Source: Fundidesulfovibrio terrae | GTDB lineage: Bacteria > Desulfobacterota > Desulfovibrionia > Desulfovibrionales > Desulfovibrionaceae | Direction: 5' to 3' | Assembly (NCBI RefSeq): GCF_022808915.1 | Contig: NZ_JAKZFS010000001.1 | Coordinates: 1,008,644 to 1,072,643, forward strand | DNA: 64,000 bases | In this document: piece by piece, positions 46,030 through 55,392 of the stretch | Layout of the letters: every line of letters starts with the position of its first letter | Position numbering within the stretch: position 1 is the stretch's first letter | The notes under the pieces: generated by a model | The model's input: the letters and a program-made list of their open reading frames with translations, nothing else | Database searches by the model: none | Told to the model about the DNA's origin: nothing | Program-made: the position numbers and the translations under genes

Positions 46030-46128
46030 CCTGGCCCGGGCCGCCCGGAGCGCGGGGATGCGCTCTTGAGGGAGACCGCAGAACACCAACAGCGGGTCTG
46101 CGATCGAGACGCATGTTCAAGCCCGGCG

Positions 46129-46153
46129 AAAGCCCCGCTCCGGCGGGGCTTTT
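46129..46153 (+). terminator. Terminator after the YkgJ-type gene
   Basis: A 10-bp stem (46129-46138 with 46143-46152), loop TCCG, followed by a short T run. It separates the YkgJ-type gene from the small DUF4177-like gene. Confidence 0.75.
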
Positions 46154-46218
46154 CATCTTCACCCCATCCCTGGTATCGGGTGCCTGCCTGATCTTAAACC
46201 GAACCAGAAGGAGGAGAC

Positions 46219-46434
46219 GTGGAAGAGCAGCAGGAATACGAGCCGGTTTATTCGTGCGTGGTCGTCGAATTCGACACGCCGCGGCACGCCATGGAGTCGG
46301 CAAAGCTATTCAATTCCAAGGTGGCCGACGGCTGGGAGTTGTTCGACATCACGACCTATCCTCCCGACTCGTCGGGGAAGATATTTGAGCGGTATACTTT
46401 CAGGAGCAGGCCCGGGTACAAGCCCAAATCCTGA
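46219..46434 (+). CDS. Small DUF4177-like protein
   Basis: A 71-residue protein with the DUF4177 layout: a strand (YSCVVVEFDTP), a helix (ESAKLFNSKVADGW) and ELFDITTYPPD followed by a final strand (FERYTFRSRPG). The central GWEL motif matches the family. The function is unknown. The GTG start has AAGGAGGAG immediately upstream at good spacing. Confidence 0.72.
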   Translation: MEEQQEYEPVYSCVVVEFDTPRHAMESAKLFNSKVADGWELFDITTYPPDSSGKIFERYTFRSRPGYKPKS

Positions 46435-46490
46435 CTTTCCAGGCGTAAGAAGGCGGGACAGGGGCGTGACACATCCACCCGCCAACGAAA

Positions 46491-46520
46491 AAGGGTTCCG
46501 GACTTTCATCCGGAACCCTT
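46491..46520 (-). terminator. Terminator of the tRNA-Asn gene
   Basis: A 12-bp perfect stem (46491-46502 with 46509-46520), loop CTTTCA, followed on the minus strand by TTTTCG. It lies 8 bases after the tRNA 3' end. Confidence 0.82.
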
Positions 46521-46528
46521 GTTCTTGC

Positions 46529-46604
46529 TGGCTCCTCGGGGGTGACTCGAACACCCAACCTAGTGGTTAACAGCCACCCGCTCTGCCGATTGAGCTACCG
46601 AGGA
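46529..46604 (-). tRNA. tRNA-Asn (anticodon GTT)
   Basis: Read on the minus strand, 76 bases including the encoded CCA. The acceptor stem TCCTCGG pairs with CCGAGGA, the discriminator is G, the anticodon loop is CTGTTAA and the T loop is TTCGAGT. All arms close in a standard cloverleaf. Confidence 0.97.
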
Positions 46605-46643
46605 ACTCTGCGCCGTTAGGGGTGCCCCTTGCGGCGGAAGGAC

Positions 46644-46672
46644 CGTTTATGTGAAACATGCCCCCCAGTCAA
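46644..46672 (-). promoter_or_regulatory. Sigma-70 promoter of tRNA-Asn
   Basis: On the minus strand TTGACT (46672-46667), 17-base spacer, TAAACG (46649-46644). It lies about 40 bases before the tRNA 5' end. Confidence 0.5.
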
Positions 46673-46775
46673 CCAGTTTTTTTCATTCCGTCACCGTTTC
46701 TTGACGCTCCAGGGGTTTTGACTTAGGTCAGGGCCGATTCGATTCGACCTTCTTTTTCGACCACGGAGTGTTCCT

Positions 46776-48371
46776 TTGGCATCCCAAGACAAGCCCCGCC
46801 GCCGCGATTTCAAGCTCCCGGTGAAATCGGACAAGGCAGAGCGGTTCTATCCCCTGCTCGAAGCCCTCGCCAACCGTGACGAGTTGAACGAAGTCCTCAA
46901 GAACCGGGTGGCCAAGGCCGTCCAGCTTCTCGACGGGGACATTCCTCTTTATCCCAACGATTTCGTCAAGGCCGACGACATCGGCCGCACCATGGCCGAG
47001 CACGACGCCCTGGACGAGGAGGCCCTTCAGGCCCTTACGGCCGAGTTCTCCCTGGCCGGGCGCATCGTGGCCCTGCGTTCCTTCGGCAAGGTGGCCTTCT
47101 TCCACATGCAGGACGCTTCGGGCCGCCTGCAGTGCTACGCCTCCCGCGAGGACATGGGCGAGGCCGTCTACGCGGTGTTCAAGAAGTTCGACATCGGCGA
47201 CATCGTGGGCGTCACCGGCAGGCTCTTCCGCACCAAGACCGGCGAACTGACGCTTAGCTGCAAGACGGCCAAGCTGCTGTCCAAGTCCATGCGCCCCCTG
47301 CCCGAGAAGTACCACGGCCTGAAGGACATGGAGATCCGCTACCGCCAGCGCTACGTGGACCTCATCGTCACCCCGCGCACGGCCGAGATCTTCAAGATAC
47401 GCACCCGGATCGTCTCCGGCCTGCGCCGCTTCCTGGATGAGCGCGGCTTCGTCGAGGTGGAGACGCCCATGATGCAGTCCATCCCCGGCGGTGCGGCGGC
47501 CAAGCCGTTCCTGACCCACCACAACGCGCTGGACCTGCAGCTCTACATGCGCATCGCGCCGGAGCTCTACCTCAAGCGCCTGCTGGTGGGCGGCTTCGAG
47601 AAAGTCTACGAGGTGGGCCGCAACTTCAGGAACGAGGGCATCTCCACCCGGCACAACCCGGAATTCACCATGTGCGAGTTTTACTGGGCCTACGCCCGGT
47701 TCGACGACCTCATGGACCTGACCGAACAGATGTACGCCACCCTGGCCCAGGACGTGTGCGGCACCACCAAGATCACCTACCAGGGCCACGAGATCGACCT
47801 CACCGCCGGAACCTGGCAGCGCGTGGACTTCTACGAGTCCCTGGAGAAGATCGGCGGAGTGTCCCCTGAGATCTTCCGCGACTACGAGGCCTGCAAGGCC
47901 CACGTGCTCAAAAACGGCGAGAAGGTGCTCAAGGGCGAGAAGCTGGGCAAGCTCCAGGCCAAGCTCTTCGATCTGTTCGTGGAGCCCAAGCTCATCCAGC
48001 CGCACTTCATCTACGGCTACCCCACGGACATTTCGCCCCTGTCGCGGCGCAACGAGGCCAACCCCGAGGTCACCGACCGCTTCGAGCTCTTCATTTCGGG
48101 CCGGGAGATGGCCAACGCCTTCTCCGAACTCAACGACCCCGTGGACCAGCGCCTGCGCTTCGAGGAGCAGGTGGCCGAGAAGGCCGCCGGCGACGACGAG
48201 GCCCACTACATGGACGAGGACTACGTCCGCGCCCTGGAGTACGGCATGCCCCCGGCCGCGGGCCAGGGCATCGGCATCGACCGCCTGGTGATGCTGCTGA
48301 CCGATTCCGCCTCCATCCGCGAGGTCATCCTGTTTCCGCTGCTCAAGCCGGAGGGCGCGCCAGCCGAATGA
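46776..48371 (+). CDS. lysS: Lysyl-tRNA synthetase, class II
   Basis: A 531-residue enzyme that charges tRNA-Lys. The N-terminal OB-fold anticodon domain ([19 protein letters not shown]) is followed by the class II core: motif 1 in [17 protein letters not shown], then [10 protein letters not shown], motif 2 in [15 protein letters not shown] and motif 3 at the end in [16 protein letters not shown]. The N-terminus has a 20-30-residue extra stretch rich in charged residues. A TTG start at 46776 is supported by GGAG at suitable distance and by the conserved length. It overlaps the lolE start by 4 bases and leads the envelope operon. Confidence 0.96.
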   Translation: MASQDKPRRRDFKLPVKSDKAERFYPLLEALANRDELNEVLKNRVAKAVQLLDGDIPLYPNDFVKADDIGRTMAEHDALDEEALQALTAEFSLAGRIVALRSFGKVAFFHMQDASGRLQCYASREDMGEAVYAVFKKFDIGDIVGVTGRLFRTKTGELTLSCKTAKLLSKSMRPLPEKYHGLKDMEIRYRQRYVDLIVTPRTAEIFKIRTRIVSGLRRFLDERGFVEVETPMMQSIPGGAAAKPFLTHHNALDLQLYMRIAPELYLKRLLVGGFEKVYEVGRNFRNEGISTRHNPEFTMCEFYWAYARFDDLMDLTEQMYATLAQDVCGTTKITYQGHEIDLTAGTWQRVDFYESLEKIGGVSPEIFRDYEACKAHVLKNGEKVLKGEKLGKLQAKLFDLFVEPKLIQPHFIYGYPTDISPLSRRNEANPEVTDRFELFISGREMANAFSELNDPVDQRLRFEEQVAEKAAGDDEAHYMDEDYVRALEYGMPPAAGQGIGIDRLVMLLTDSASIREVILFPLLKPEGAPAE

Positions 48372-49597
48372 AATTCGAACTCTTCATCGCCCTCAGATAC
48401 CTGCTGACCAAGCGGGAACACTCGTTCATATCGGTGATCTCGCTCATGTCGGTGCTGGGGGTGGGACTTGGCGTAGCCGCTCTGATCGTGACCATGTCCG
48501 TGATGAGCGGCTTTTCCACGGAGTTCCGCGACAAGCTCCTGGGTCTTTCCTCGCACGTCATCGCCGGGGTGTCGGGCGCGCCGCTGCGCAACTTCCCCGC
48601 CCAGATGGAGAAGGTGGCCTCCATCGAGGGCGTCTCGGCCGTGACTCCAATCATCTATTCGGAAGTGATGCTCTCCAAGGCGGGCGCGCCCAAGGGCGTG
48701 ATCCTGCGCGGCATCGACCTGGATTCGGCGCGGGGCGTGCTGACCATCCACAAGGACATGGTCGACGGGCGCCTGGAGGATCTCGGCGCGGATTCCGCCG
48801 TGCCCGGCATTCTGCTGGGCTACGAGCTGGCCTCGCGCCTGGGGGTCAACGTGGGCTCCACGGTGAACGTGCTCACGCCGTCGCTTCGCGGCTCGGCCGT
48901 GGGATTCACCCCCAAGGTGAAAATCTTCCAGGTTGTGGGCCTCTTCAAGACGCACATGTACGAGTACGACTCCTCCTCGGCTTTCGTGTCGCTCACGGCC
49001 GCGCAGGAAATGCTCGGGTTCAAGTCGGACGCCGCCATGTACCTGGACGTGCGCCTGCACGACCCGGACGAGGCTCCGGCCATCTCCTCGGAAATACTCA
49101 AGAAGCTCGGCGGCATGCCCTATTACGTGCGCACCTGGATCGACATGAACGGCAACATCTTCGCGGCGCTCAAGCTGGAGAAGGCCGGGATGTTCGTGGT
49201 GCTCATCATGATTGTGCTGGTGGGCTCGTTCTCCATCATCACTTCGCTCGTGCTCCTGGTGATGGAAAAAACCCGTGATATCGCGATACTTATGTCCATG
49301 GGGGCCACGGCCGATTCCATCCGGCGTATCTTTTTGCTCCAGGGCTGCATCATAGGCGGTGTGGGAACGATCATGGGATACGTCTTGGGACTCGGGGCGG
49401 CGCTGGCCATCCGGGAATTCCAGTTCATCAAGCTGCCGCCCGACGTCTACCCCATGGACACCATTCCGGTGCGCCTGGAGTGGGTGGACCTCACCGCTAT
49501 CGGGATCACCGCGTTTCTTCTGTGCTTCGTCTCCACGCTGTATCCGGCCAGCAAGGCCGCCTCGCTCAAGCCCGTGGAGGCCCTGCGCCATGACTAA
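48368..49597 (+). CDS. lolE: Lipoprotein-releasing ABC permease (LolC/LolE type)
   Basis: A 409-residue inner-membrane protein with the four helices of LolC/E: one at the N-terminus (HSFISVISLMSVLGVGLGVAA) and three near the C-terminus, with a large periplasmic domain between. It extracts mature lipoproteins from the inner membrane for transfer to the outer membrane. Only one permease gene is present, so a homodimer (LolF-like) is inferred. The start overlaps lysS (ATGA) and the end overlaps lolD by 8 bases, so all three are translated together. Confidence 0.92.
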   Translation: MKFELFIALRYLLTKREHSFISVISLMSVLGVGLGVAALIVTMSVMSGFSTEFRDKLLGLSSHVIAGVSGAPLRNFPAQMEKVASIEGVSAVTPIIYSEVMLSKAGAPKGVILRGIDLDSARGVLTIHKDMVDGRLEDLGADSAVPGILLGYELASRLGVNVGSTVNVLTPSLRGSAVGFTPKVKIFQVVGLFKTHMYEYDSSSAFVSLTAAQEMLGFKSDAAMYLDVRLHDPDEAPAISSEILKKLGGMPYYVRTWIDMNGNIFAALKLEKAGMFVVLIMIVLVGSFSIITSLVLLVMEKTRDIAILMSMGATADSIRRIFLLQGCIIGGVGTIMGYVLGLGAALAIREFQFIKLPPDVYPMDTIPVRLEWVDLTAIGITAFLLCFVSTLYPASKAASLKPVEALRHD

Positions 49598-50273
49598 CGT
49601 CCTGTATCGCCTGCGCGGCCTGGGCAAGGACTATCCCGGTCCGGAGGAGCCCGTGCGGGTGCTGGGCGAAATCGACTTGGACATCGAGGCCGGGGAGTCC
49701 GTGGCCATCATCGGCGCCTCGGGGTCGGGCAAGTCCACGCTCCTGCACATGCTGGGCGCCCTGGACACCCCCAGCCGGGGGACGGTGCACTTCGACGGGC
49801 GCGACATCTCGACCCTGCGCCCGGCCGAAGCGGCCGCGCTTCGCAACCGGGACATCGGCTTCGTGTTCCAGTTCCACCACCTGTTGCCGGAATTCACGGC
49901 CCTGGAAAACGCGGCCATGCCCGGCCTCATCGGCGGCATGCCCCAGGCCGAGGCATTTGACAAGGCTCGCCATGCTTTAGGGCTTTTAGGGCTTGAACAA
50001 AGGCTGCATCACAGGGTAACAACCCTGTCCGGCGGAGAGCGGCAGCGAGCCGCTATCGCCAGGGCCGTGCTGCTCGGACCCAAGGCGCTTCTGGCCGACG
50101 AGCCCACGGGCAATCTCGACGAATCCACAGGCCAACGCGTAGGCGAGCTTCTGGCCCGCCTGAACGCCGAACTCGGCATGACCCTCGTCGTGGTCACTCA
50201 CAACCATAACCTGGCCCAACTCATGGGCCGACGGATGGAATTGCATGGCGGAGAACTCAATGCGCGGCCTTAA
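49590..50273 (+). CDS. lolD: Lipoprotein-releasing ABC ATPase LolD
   Basis: A 227-residue ABC ATPase that powers the LolE permease. Walker A is GASGSGKSTLLHMLGALD, the Q-loop and LolD hallmark is FVFQFHHLLPEFTALEN, the signature is TLSGGERQRAAIARA and Walker B is LLADEPTGNLDE. The ATG at 49590 overlaps the lolE stop. The stop at 50273 overlaps the bamA start. The gene order lolE-lolD-bamA joins the two outer-membrane delivery routes in one operon. Confidence 0.95.
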   Translation: MTNVLYRLRGLGKDYPGPEEPVRVLGEIDLDIEAGESVAIIGASGSGKSTLLHMLGALDTPSRGTVHFDGRDISTLRPAEAAALRNRDIGFVFQFHHLLPEFTALENAAMPGLIGGMPQAEAFDKARHALGLLGLEQRLHHRVTTLSGGERQRAAIARAVLLGPKALLADEPTGNLDESTGQRVGELLARLNAELGMTLVVVTHNHNLAQLMGRRMELHGGELNARP

Positions 50274-52941
50274 GCTGAACGGTCTGACACTGGCTTTCCT
50301 CGCTCTTGCGCTGCTTGGCTTCTCGGGACAGGCCCTGGCCCAGTCCTCAGCCAAGGTGCTGGTGCTTCCCTTCACGATCAACGCCCCGGGCGACAAAGAC
50401 GCCCTGCGCAAGAGCGTGAGCAAGCTCCTGGCCGAGCGCCTGAAGCAGCAGGGCGTCACCGTTGTTGACGGCGCCTCCAAGGGCAAGAAGACCGTCACCT
50501 CGGCCGCCGAGGCCCGCCAGGCCGCCAAGGCCGCCGGAGCGGTCACCGCCGTCTACGGCACCCTGAACCAGGTGGGCGACACCATCTCCATCGACGCCGC
50601 TTCCGTGGCCGCGACCGGCTCCTCCGAGCCCGCCGCCGTCTACGTGACCCGCCCCGGCATGATGGAACTGTCTTCCGCCGTGGACGAGCTGGCCCAGAAG
50701 ATCAAGATCGATTCCGCTCCCTCCGCCTCTTCGGCGGCCGGTGCCGTCTCCGGCGAGAAGGTCGCCGAGGTCGACGTCGAGGGCAACAACGCCCTGGAAA
50801 AGGACGTGATCCTGCTCAAGGTCAAGACCCAGGCGGGTGAACCCTTCGACTCCAAGACCGTCAACGACGACCTGAAGCGCCTCTTCGAGCTGGGCTACTT
50901 CGACGATGTGCAGATCCGCATGGAAGACGCCCGCGGCGGCAAGCGCGTGGTGTTCGTGGTCAAGGAAAAGCCCCGCATCCAGGCCGTGAGCGTGGTGGGC
51001 AACTCCGAGATCAAGAAGGACGACATCCTCGAGGCCATGGGCACCAAGGCCGGGTCCGTGCTCAACATGCAGGTGCTGGCCGACGACCTGGAAAAGGTCC
51101 GCGAGCTCTACCGCAAGAAGGGCTACTACCAGACCACCGTCGAGTACAAGCTGGAGCAGACCGACCCGCGCATGGCCCGGCTGAACATCGTGGTCAAGGA
51201 AGCCCAGAAGCTCTACATCAAGAAGATCACCATCAACGGCGCCAAGCAGGTCGATCCCTCCGACCTCAAGGACCAGATGGGCCTCAAGGAGAAGAACTTC
51301 CTCTCCTGGATCCTGCAGACCGGCGTGCTCAAGGAAGAACTGCTCGAGCGCGACTCGGCCGCCATCGAGAACTACTACACCAACCACGGCTTCATCGACG
51401 CCCGCGTGGGCCAGCCCCAGGTGGATATCAAGGACGACGGCATCTACATCACCGTCCAGGTGGAAGAGGGTGACCGCTACAAGATGGGCAACGTCGGCTT
51501 CAAGGGCGACCTGCTGCTCGACGAGAAGAAGCTGAACGAAATCATCAAGCTGTCCGAGCTCTCCAAGAAAAAGGAGTTCTTCGACCGCTCCGTGGTGCGC
51601 GAAGACATCACCAAGCTCAACGAAGCCTACTCCGACATGGGCTACGCCTTCGCCGAGACCGATGTCGACATGCAGAAGCGCGGCGACGAAAAGATCGTGG
51701 ACCTGACCTACATCCTCAAGAAGGGACAGAAGGTCTACGTGCGCCGCGTCACCGTGGAAGGCAACGACCGCACCCGCGAGAACGTCATCCGCCGCGAACT
51801 GCGCCTCTCCGACGGCGACCAGTTCTCCGGCACCAAGCTCAAGCGCTCCAACGAGCGCCTGAACAAGCTTGACTACTTCGAGAAGGTCGACGTCGAGACC
51901 GTCCCCACCGAGAACCCCAACGAAGTGGACATCCGCGTCAAGGTCAAGGACAAGAACACCGGCTCCATCTCCGCCGGTATCGGCTACTCCACCTACGACT
52001 CCGTGTTCGTGGGCGGCTCAGTGGAGGAACGCAACCTCTTCGGCAAGGGCTACCACGCCCAGTTCCAGGGCATGTTCTCCGGCGTCACCAACCGGTTCAT
52101 GGCCTCCTTCACCAACCCGGCCGTGTACGACTCCAACCTCTCGGCGGGCGTGGACGCCTTCAGCACCTTCCGGCGCTACTCCGACTACTACAAGCAGTCC
52201 CAGGGAACCATCGTCCGCTTCGCCTACCCGCTGGGCGAATTCACCACCCTGCGTTGGGACTACCGCCTCACCCGCGACGACGTGTACCACACCAACTACT
52301 ACTCCGCGTCCATCATCCGGGAGTCCAAGGGCATCCACTGGACCAGTTCCGTGCTGGTCGGCATCACCCGCGACACCACCGACAGCCGCACCAAGCCCAC
52401 CAAGGGCACGGTCAACGACTTCTCCACGGAGTACGCCGGCCTGGGCGGCGACCGCGGCTTCATCAAGGAATTCTACAGCTTCAACTACTATCGCCCCCTG
52501 TTCTGGGAGACCGTGTTCCACGTTCGCGCCCAGACCGGCTTCCTGTTCCAGAACGGCTTCGGCGACGTCCCCGTCTTCGAGCGCTTCTATCTGGGCGGCA
52601 TCGGCAACATCCGCGGCTACGAGACCGACAAGATCTCCCCCAAGGACCATGTCACCAACGAACGCATCGGCGGCGACACCATGTACTTCGCCAACCTCGA
52701 GTACATCTTCCCCGTCAGCAAGCAGTACGGCGTCTACGGCCTGGGCTTCTTCGACGCGGGCAACAGCATCTACCGCATGCGCGACGGGTTCAACCTCTCG
52801 TTCGTCAAGTCGGTGGGCGCCGGCGTCCGCTGGTTCTCCCCCATGGGCCTGATCCGTGTCGAGGCCGGTTACGGACTGGATGAAATCCAGCACAGCCAGC
52901 AGCGTTTCCAGGTTGGTTTCACCATGGGGCAGACGTTCTAA
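50260..52941 (+). CDS. bamA: Outer membrane assembly factor BamA with extra N-terminal domain
   Basis: An 893-residue outer-membrane beta-barrel assembly protein. A signal peptide (LAFLALALLGFSGQALA) is followed by about 130 residues resembling a TolB-N/FlgO-like domain (VLVLPFTINAPGDKDALRKS), which standard BamA lacks. Five POTRA repeats follow from about residue 165 (AEVDVEGNNALEKDVI onward). The C-terminal barrel holds the inner motif GGIGNIRGYETD and ends in Phe. The usual length is near 800. The ATG at 50260 has GGAG six bases upstream; one at 50245 is less likely. It overlaps lolD. Confidence 0.95.
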   Translation: MRGLKLNGLTLAFLALALLGFSGQALAQSSAKVLVLPFTINAPGDKDALRKSVSKLLAERLKQQGVTVVDGASKGKKTVTSAAEARQAAKAAGAVTAVYGTLNQVGDTISIDAASVAATGSSEPAAVYVTRPGMMELSSAVDELAQKIKIDSAPSASSAAGAVSGEKVAEVDVEGNNALEKDVILLKVKTQAGEPFDSKTVNDDLKRLFELGYFDDVQIRMEDARGGKRVVFVVKEKPRIQAVSVVGNSEIKKDDILEAMGTKAGSVLNMQVLADDLEKVRELYRKKGYYQTTVEYKLEQTDPRMARLNIVVKEAQKLYIKKITINGAKQVDPSDLKDQMGLKEKNFLSWILQTGVLKEELLERDSAAIENYYTNHGFIDARVGQPQVDIKDDGIYITVQVEEGDRYKMGNVGFKGDLLLDEKKLNEIIKLSELSKKKEFFDRSVVREDITKLNEAYSDMGYAFAETDVDMQKRGDEKIVDLTYILKKGQKVYVRRVTVEGNDRTRENVIRRELRLSDGDQFSGTKLKRSNERLNKLDYFEKVDVETVPTENPNEVDIRVKVKDKNTGSISAGIGYSTYDSVFVGGSVEERNLFGKGYHAQFQGMFSGVTNRFMASFTNPAVYDSNLSAGVDAFSTFRRYSDYYKQSQGTIVRFAYPLGEFTTLRWDYRLTRDDVYHTNYYSASIIRESKGIHWTSSVLVGITRDTTDSRTKPTKGTVNDFSTEYAGLGGDRGFIKEFYSFNYYRPLFWETVFHVRAQTGFLFQNGFGDVPVFERFYLGGIGNIRGYETDKISPKDHVTNERIGGDTMYFANLEYIFPVSKQYGVYGLGFFDAGNSIYRMRDGFNLSFVKSVGAGVRWFSPMGLIRVEAGYGLDEIQHSQQRFQVGFTMGQTF

Positions 52942-53050
52942 GAACCGCTTGACATTCGACGCAAAAGGGTATGTGAGCATCGCCTCGGGGTCGGGGTGGC
53001 CCCAAGGCGATGGACAGCAACCGCTTGGAGATCAAAGGAGAATATGAGAA

Positions 53051-53572
53051 ATGCGTAACCTGCTGAAATATTTGGTTCTCTCGGCCGTGATCATGGCCAT
53101 GCCCGTCCTGGCCCAGGCCGCCGATAAAATCGGCGTGGTCAACTCCCAGGACGTCGTGATGAATTCCGAGGCCGGCAAGCGCGCCATGCAGGAGCTCCAG
53201 AACAAGGCTAACGCCAAGCAGCAGGAACTCACCCGTCAGAGCGACGAGCTCAAGAAGATGGACGAGAACTTCCGCAAGCAGAGCGTGACCCTCTCCGCCG
53301 AGGCCAAGGCCAAGATGCAGAGCGAGATGGAAACCAAGTTCAAGAAGATGATGGACGACCAGAACACCTTCAACCAGCAGATGGGCCAGGAGCAGACCAA
53401 GGTGCTCGAGCCCCTGATGAAGGTCTTCGACCAGGTCGTTGCCGAGTACGCCAAGAAGAACGGCTTCAGCATGATCGTGGAGCGCCGCGCCGTCCTCTTC
53501 GTGGGCAGCGGCCTCGACGTGACCGCCGACATCACCAAGGACTTCGAAGCCGCCGCCAAGCGCGGAAAATAA
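53051..53572 (+). CDS. skp: Periplasmic chaperone Skp (OmpH)
   Basis: A 173-residue exported chaperone that holds unfolded outer-membrane proteins on their way to BamA. It has a signal peptide ending LAQA, then IGVVNSQDVVMNSEAGKRA and the long coiled-coil tentacles rich in Lys/Glu/Gln. The C-terminal strand VFVGSGLDVTADITKDF matches the trimerisation body. AAAGGAG lies about ten bases before the ATG. It follows bamA with a 109-base gap and is closed by a strong terminator. Confidence 0.92.
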   Translation: MRNLLKYLVLSAVIMAMPVLAQAADKIGVVNSQDVVMNSEAGKRAMQELQNKANAKQQELTRQSDELKKMDENFRKQSVTLSAEAKAKMQSEMETKFKKMMDDQNTFNQQMGQEQTKVLEPLMKVFDQVVAEYAKKNGFSMIVERRAVLFVGSGLDVTADITKDFEAAAKRGK

Positions 53573-53589
53573 CGACCGATTGTGAGTCA

Positions 53590-53624
53590 GGCGGCTTCCC
53601 GGACAGGGGAGCCGCCTTTTTTTT
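53590..53624 (+). terminator. Strong terminator between skp and fabZ
   Basis: An 11-bp stem with one G-T pair (53590-53600 with 53606-53616), loop GGACA, followed by eight T (53617-53624). The fabZ ATG is only 17 bases beyond the T run. Confidence 0.9.
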
Positions 53625-53641
53625 ACCCCAAAGGAGGCGAC

Positions 53642-54094
53642 ATGGACCAGCTGCCCATCCCCTTCACCAAGATTCTTGAACTGCTGCCGCACCGCTACCC
53701 GTTCCTCCTGGTGGACCGGGTCATCTCCTACGAGAAGGAGACGTCCCTCACCGCCATCAAGAACGTGACCTTCAATGAGCCCTTCTTCCAGGGCCACTTC
53801 CCGGATAAGCCGGTCATGCCCGGCGTGCTGCTCCTGGAAGCCATGGCCCAGGCCGGAGGGCTGCTCCTGGCCTTGTCGCGAGAAGGGCTCGGCGACAAGC
53901 TCTTCATGTTCACCGGCATCAACAACGCCAAATTCCGCAAGCCCGTCACCCCCGGCGACCAGCTCACCCTGACCTGCTCCAACGTGAAGCAGAAGCTCTC
54001 CCTCTGGCGCATGCAGGGACGCGCTACGGTGAACGGCGAGCTGGCCTGCGAAGCCGAACTGACCGCCGCAATAGTCGATCGGGCCAAGCTGTAG
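53642..54094 (+). CDS. fabZ: 3-hydroxyacyl-[ACP] dehydratase FabZ
   Basis: A 150-residue hot-dog-fold enzyme that dehydrates 3-hydroxyacyl-ACP in fatty-acid elongation. It shows the opening [16 protein letters not shown], the catalytic His in [23 protein letters not shown] (His and the later Glu), and the closing [13 protein letters not shown]. The ATG has AAGGAGG upstream. The gene sits directly behind a strong terminator, so it is expressed by read-through from skp or from a promoter inside skp. The lpxA/lpxD genes that often accompany fabZ are absent. Confidence 0.96.
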   Translation: MDQLPIPFTKILELLPHRYPFLLVDRVISYEKETSLTAIKNVTFNEPFFQGHFPDKPVMPGVLLLEAMAQAGGLLLALSREGLGDKLFMFTGINNAKFRKPVTPGDQLTLTCSNVKQKLSLWRMQGRATVNGELACEAELTAAIVDRAKL

Positions 54095-54143
54095 GGAAAT
54101 GAGGCGTTCGCTGGTCTAAGGACGGCGATATTCAAAAAGCAAA

Positions 54144-54175
54144 GGCAGGGAGCGCGGCATTGCGCGCTCCCTGCC
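54144..54175 (+). terminator. Terminator of fabZ
   Basis: A 13-bp perfect stem (54144-54156 with 54163-54175), loop GCATTG, followed by TTCTTTCTT. On the other side, A-rich bases make it usable from the minus strand too. Confidence 0.85.
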
Positions 54176-54203
54176 TTCTTTCTTGGCAAAACTCGCATCG
54201 ATC

Positions 54204-54257
54204 GACGCGAAGCGAAAGGGGATTCCAAAGGGACTGGTCCCTTTGGCCGCCGGAGGC
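54204..54257 (-). repeat. Dispersed terminator-like repeat, copy D
   Basis: Arms CCAAAGGGAC (54225-54234) and GTCCCTTTGG (54237-54246), flank CCGCCGGAGGC (54247-54257), tail CGACGCGAAG (54204-54213). On the minus strand it starts 3 bases after the threonine aldolase stop. Confidence 0.82.
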
Positions 54258-54260
54258 TTC

Positions 54261-55292
54261 TTACCTCAAAGCCTCGCGCAGGGCAGCGGCGAACGCCCGC
54301 ACGTCCTCCTCGGTGGTGTCGAACGAGCACATCCAGCGCACTTCGGGCGCGTCGGCCGGTTCAGGGTTCCATACGTAGAAGAAGTACTGCTCCTGCAGTG
54401 CGGCCACGGCCCTGGCTGGGATGCTGGCGAAAACGGCGTTGGTCTCCACCTTGCGGGTGATGGTCACGCCGGGGACCTCTTTGCACAGATCTGCCAGCAG
54501 ACGCGCCATGGCGTTGGCGCTCCCGGCATTGTCGCGCCAGAGGCCGTCCGTGAGCATGGCTGAAAACTGGGCCGAGATATAACGCATCTTGGAGGCCAGC
54601 TGCATGCCTTGTTTGCGGATGAACTTGAATTCGCGGGCGAGCTCGGGGCGGAAGAAGACCACGGCCTCGCCGTACATCATGCCGTTCTTGGTGCCGCCGA
54701 AGCTGAGCACGTCCACGCCGCAGTCGCGGGAGACCTGGCGCAGGGTCAGGCCGAGTGCGGATGCGGCGTTGGCGATGCGCGCGCCGTCCATATGCAGGAA
54801 CATGTTGTTGGCGTGGGCGGCGTCGGCCAAGGCCCGGACCTCGTCCGGGGTGTAGACGGTTCCGAGTTCCGTGCATTGGGCGATGGAGACCACGCGCGGC
54901 TGGTTGTGGTGCTCGTTGCCCACGTCGTGCAGGGCGTGGCGCAGGTCGTCCGGCCGCAGCTTGCCGTCGGGCGTGGGCACGGCGACGAGCTTGCAGCCGA
55001 CCATGCGTTCGGGCGCGCCGCATTCGTCCACGTTGATGTGGGCCGAGCGGGCGCAGATGACCGAATTGAAGGACCGGGCCAGGGTGTTCAGGGAGAGGAC
55101 GTTGGCGGCGGTGCCCAGAAAGACGAAATAAACGCGGGCGTCCTCGCCGAATTCACGGCGGAAGGCGGACTGGGCGTCGCGGGTCCAGGGATCGTCGCCG
55201 TAGCCCACGGCGTGTCCGGTGTTGGCGTCGGTGATGGCTTTGAGGATCCGGGGATGGACGCCTGAGTTGTTGTCGCTGGCGAAGCTGCGCAT
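54261..55292 (-). CDS. ltaE: Low-specificity threonine aldolase
   Basis: A 343-residue PLP enzyme that splits L-threonine or L-allo-threonine to glycine and acetaldehyde. It opens with [17 protein letters not shown], has [16 protein letters not shown], the cofactor-contacting [15 protein letters not shown] and the PLP-binding Lys in [15 protein letters not shown]. The ATG at 55292 has AAGGA seven bases upstream; the open frame continues further but into Pro/Arg/Ser-rich non-coding sequence. A dispersed terminator-like repeat follows the stop. The HD-GYP gene lies upstream on the same strand, 100 bases away. Confidence 0.9.
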   Translation of the reverse strand: MRSFASDNNSGVHPRILKAITDANTGHAVGYGDDPWTRDAQSAFRREFGEDARVYFVFLGTAANVLSLNTLARSFNSVICARSAHINVDECGAPERMVGCKLVAVPTPDGKLRPDDLRHALHDVGNEHHNQPRVVSIAQCTELGTVYTPDEVRALADAAHANNMFLHMDGARIANAASALGLTLRQVSRDCGVDVLSFGGTKNGMMYGEAVVFFRPELAREFKFIRKQGMQLASKMRYISAQFSAMLTDGLWRDNAGSANAMARLLADLCKEVPGVTITRKVETNAVFASIPARAVAALQEQYFFYVWNPEPADAPEVRWMCSFDTTEEDVRAFAAALREALR

Positions 55293-55392
55293 GGGAATGT
55301 CCTTGGTCTGTGACGGTGGATGCGGTTCGGGGAAAGATGCTTGGCGCGTGGTTCTGCGCGGCGGGCCTTTGTGGCGGCAAGCCGTAGGCGCG

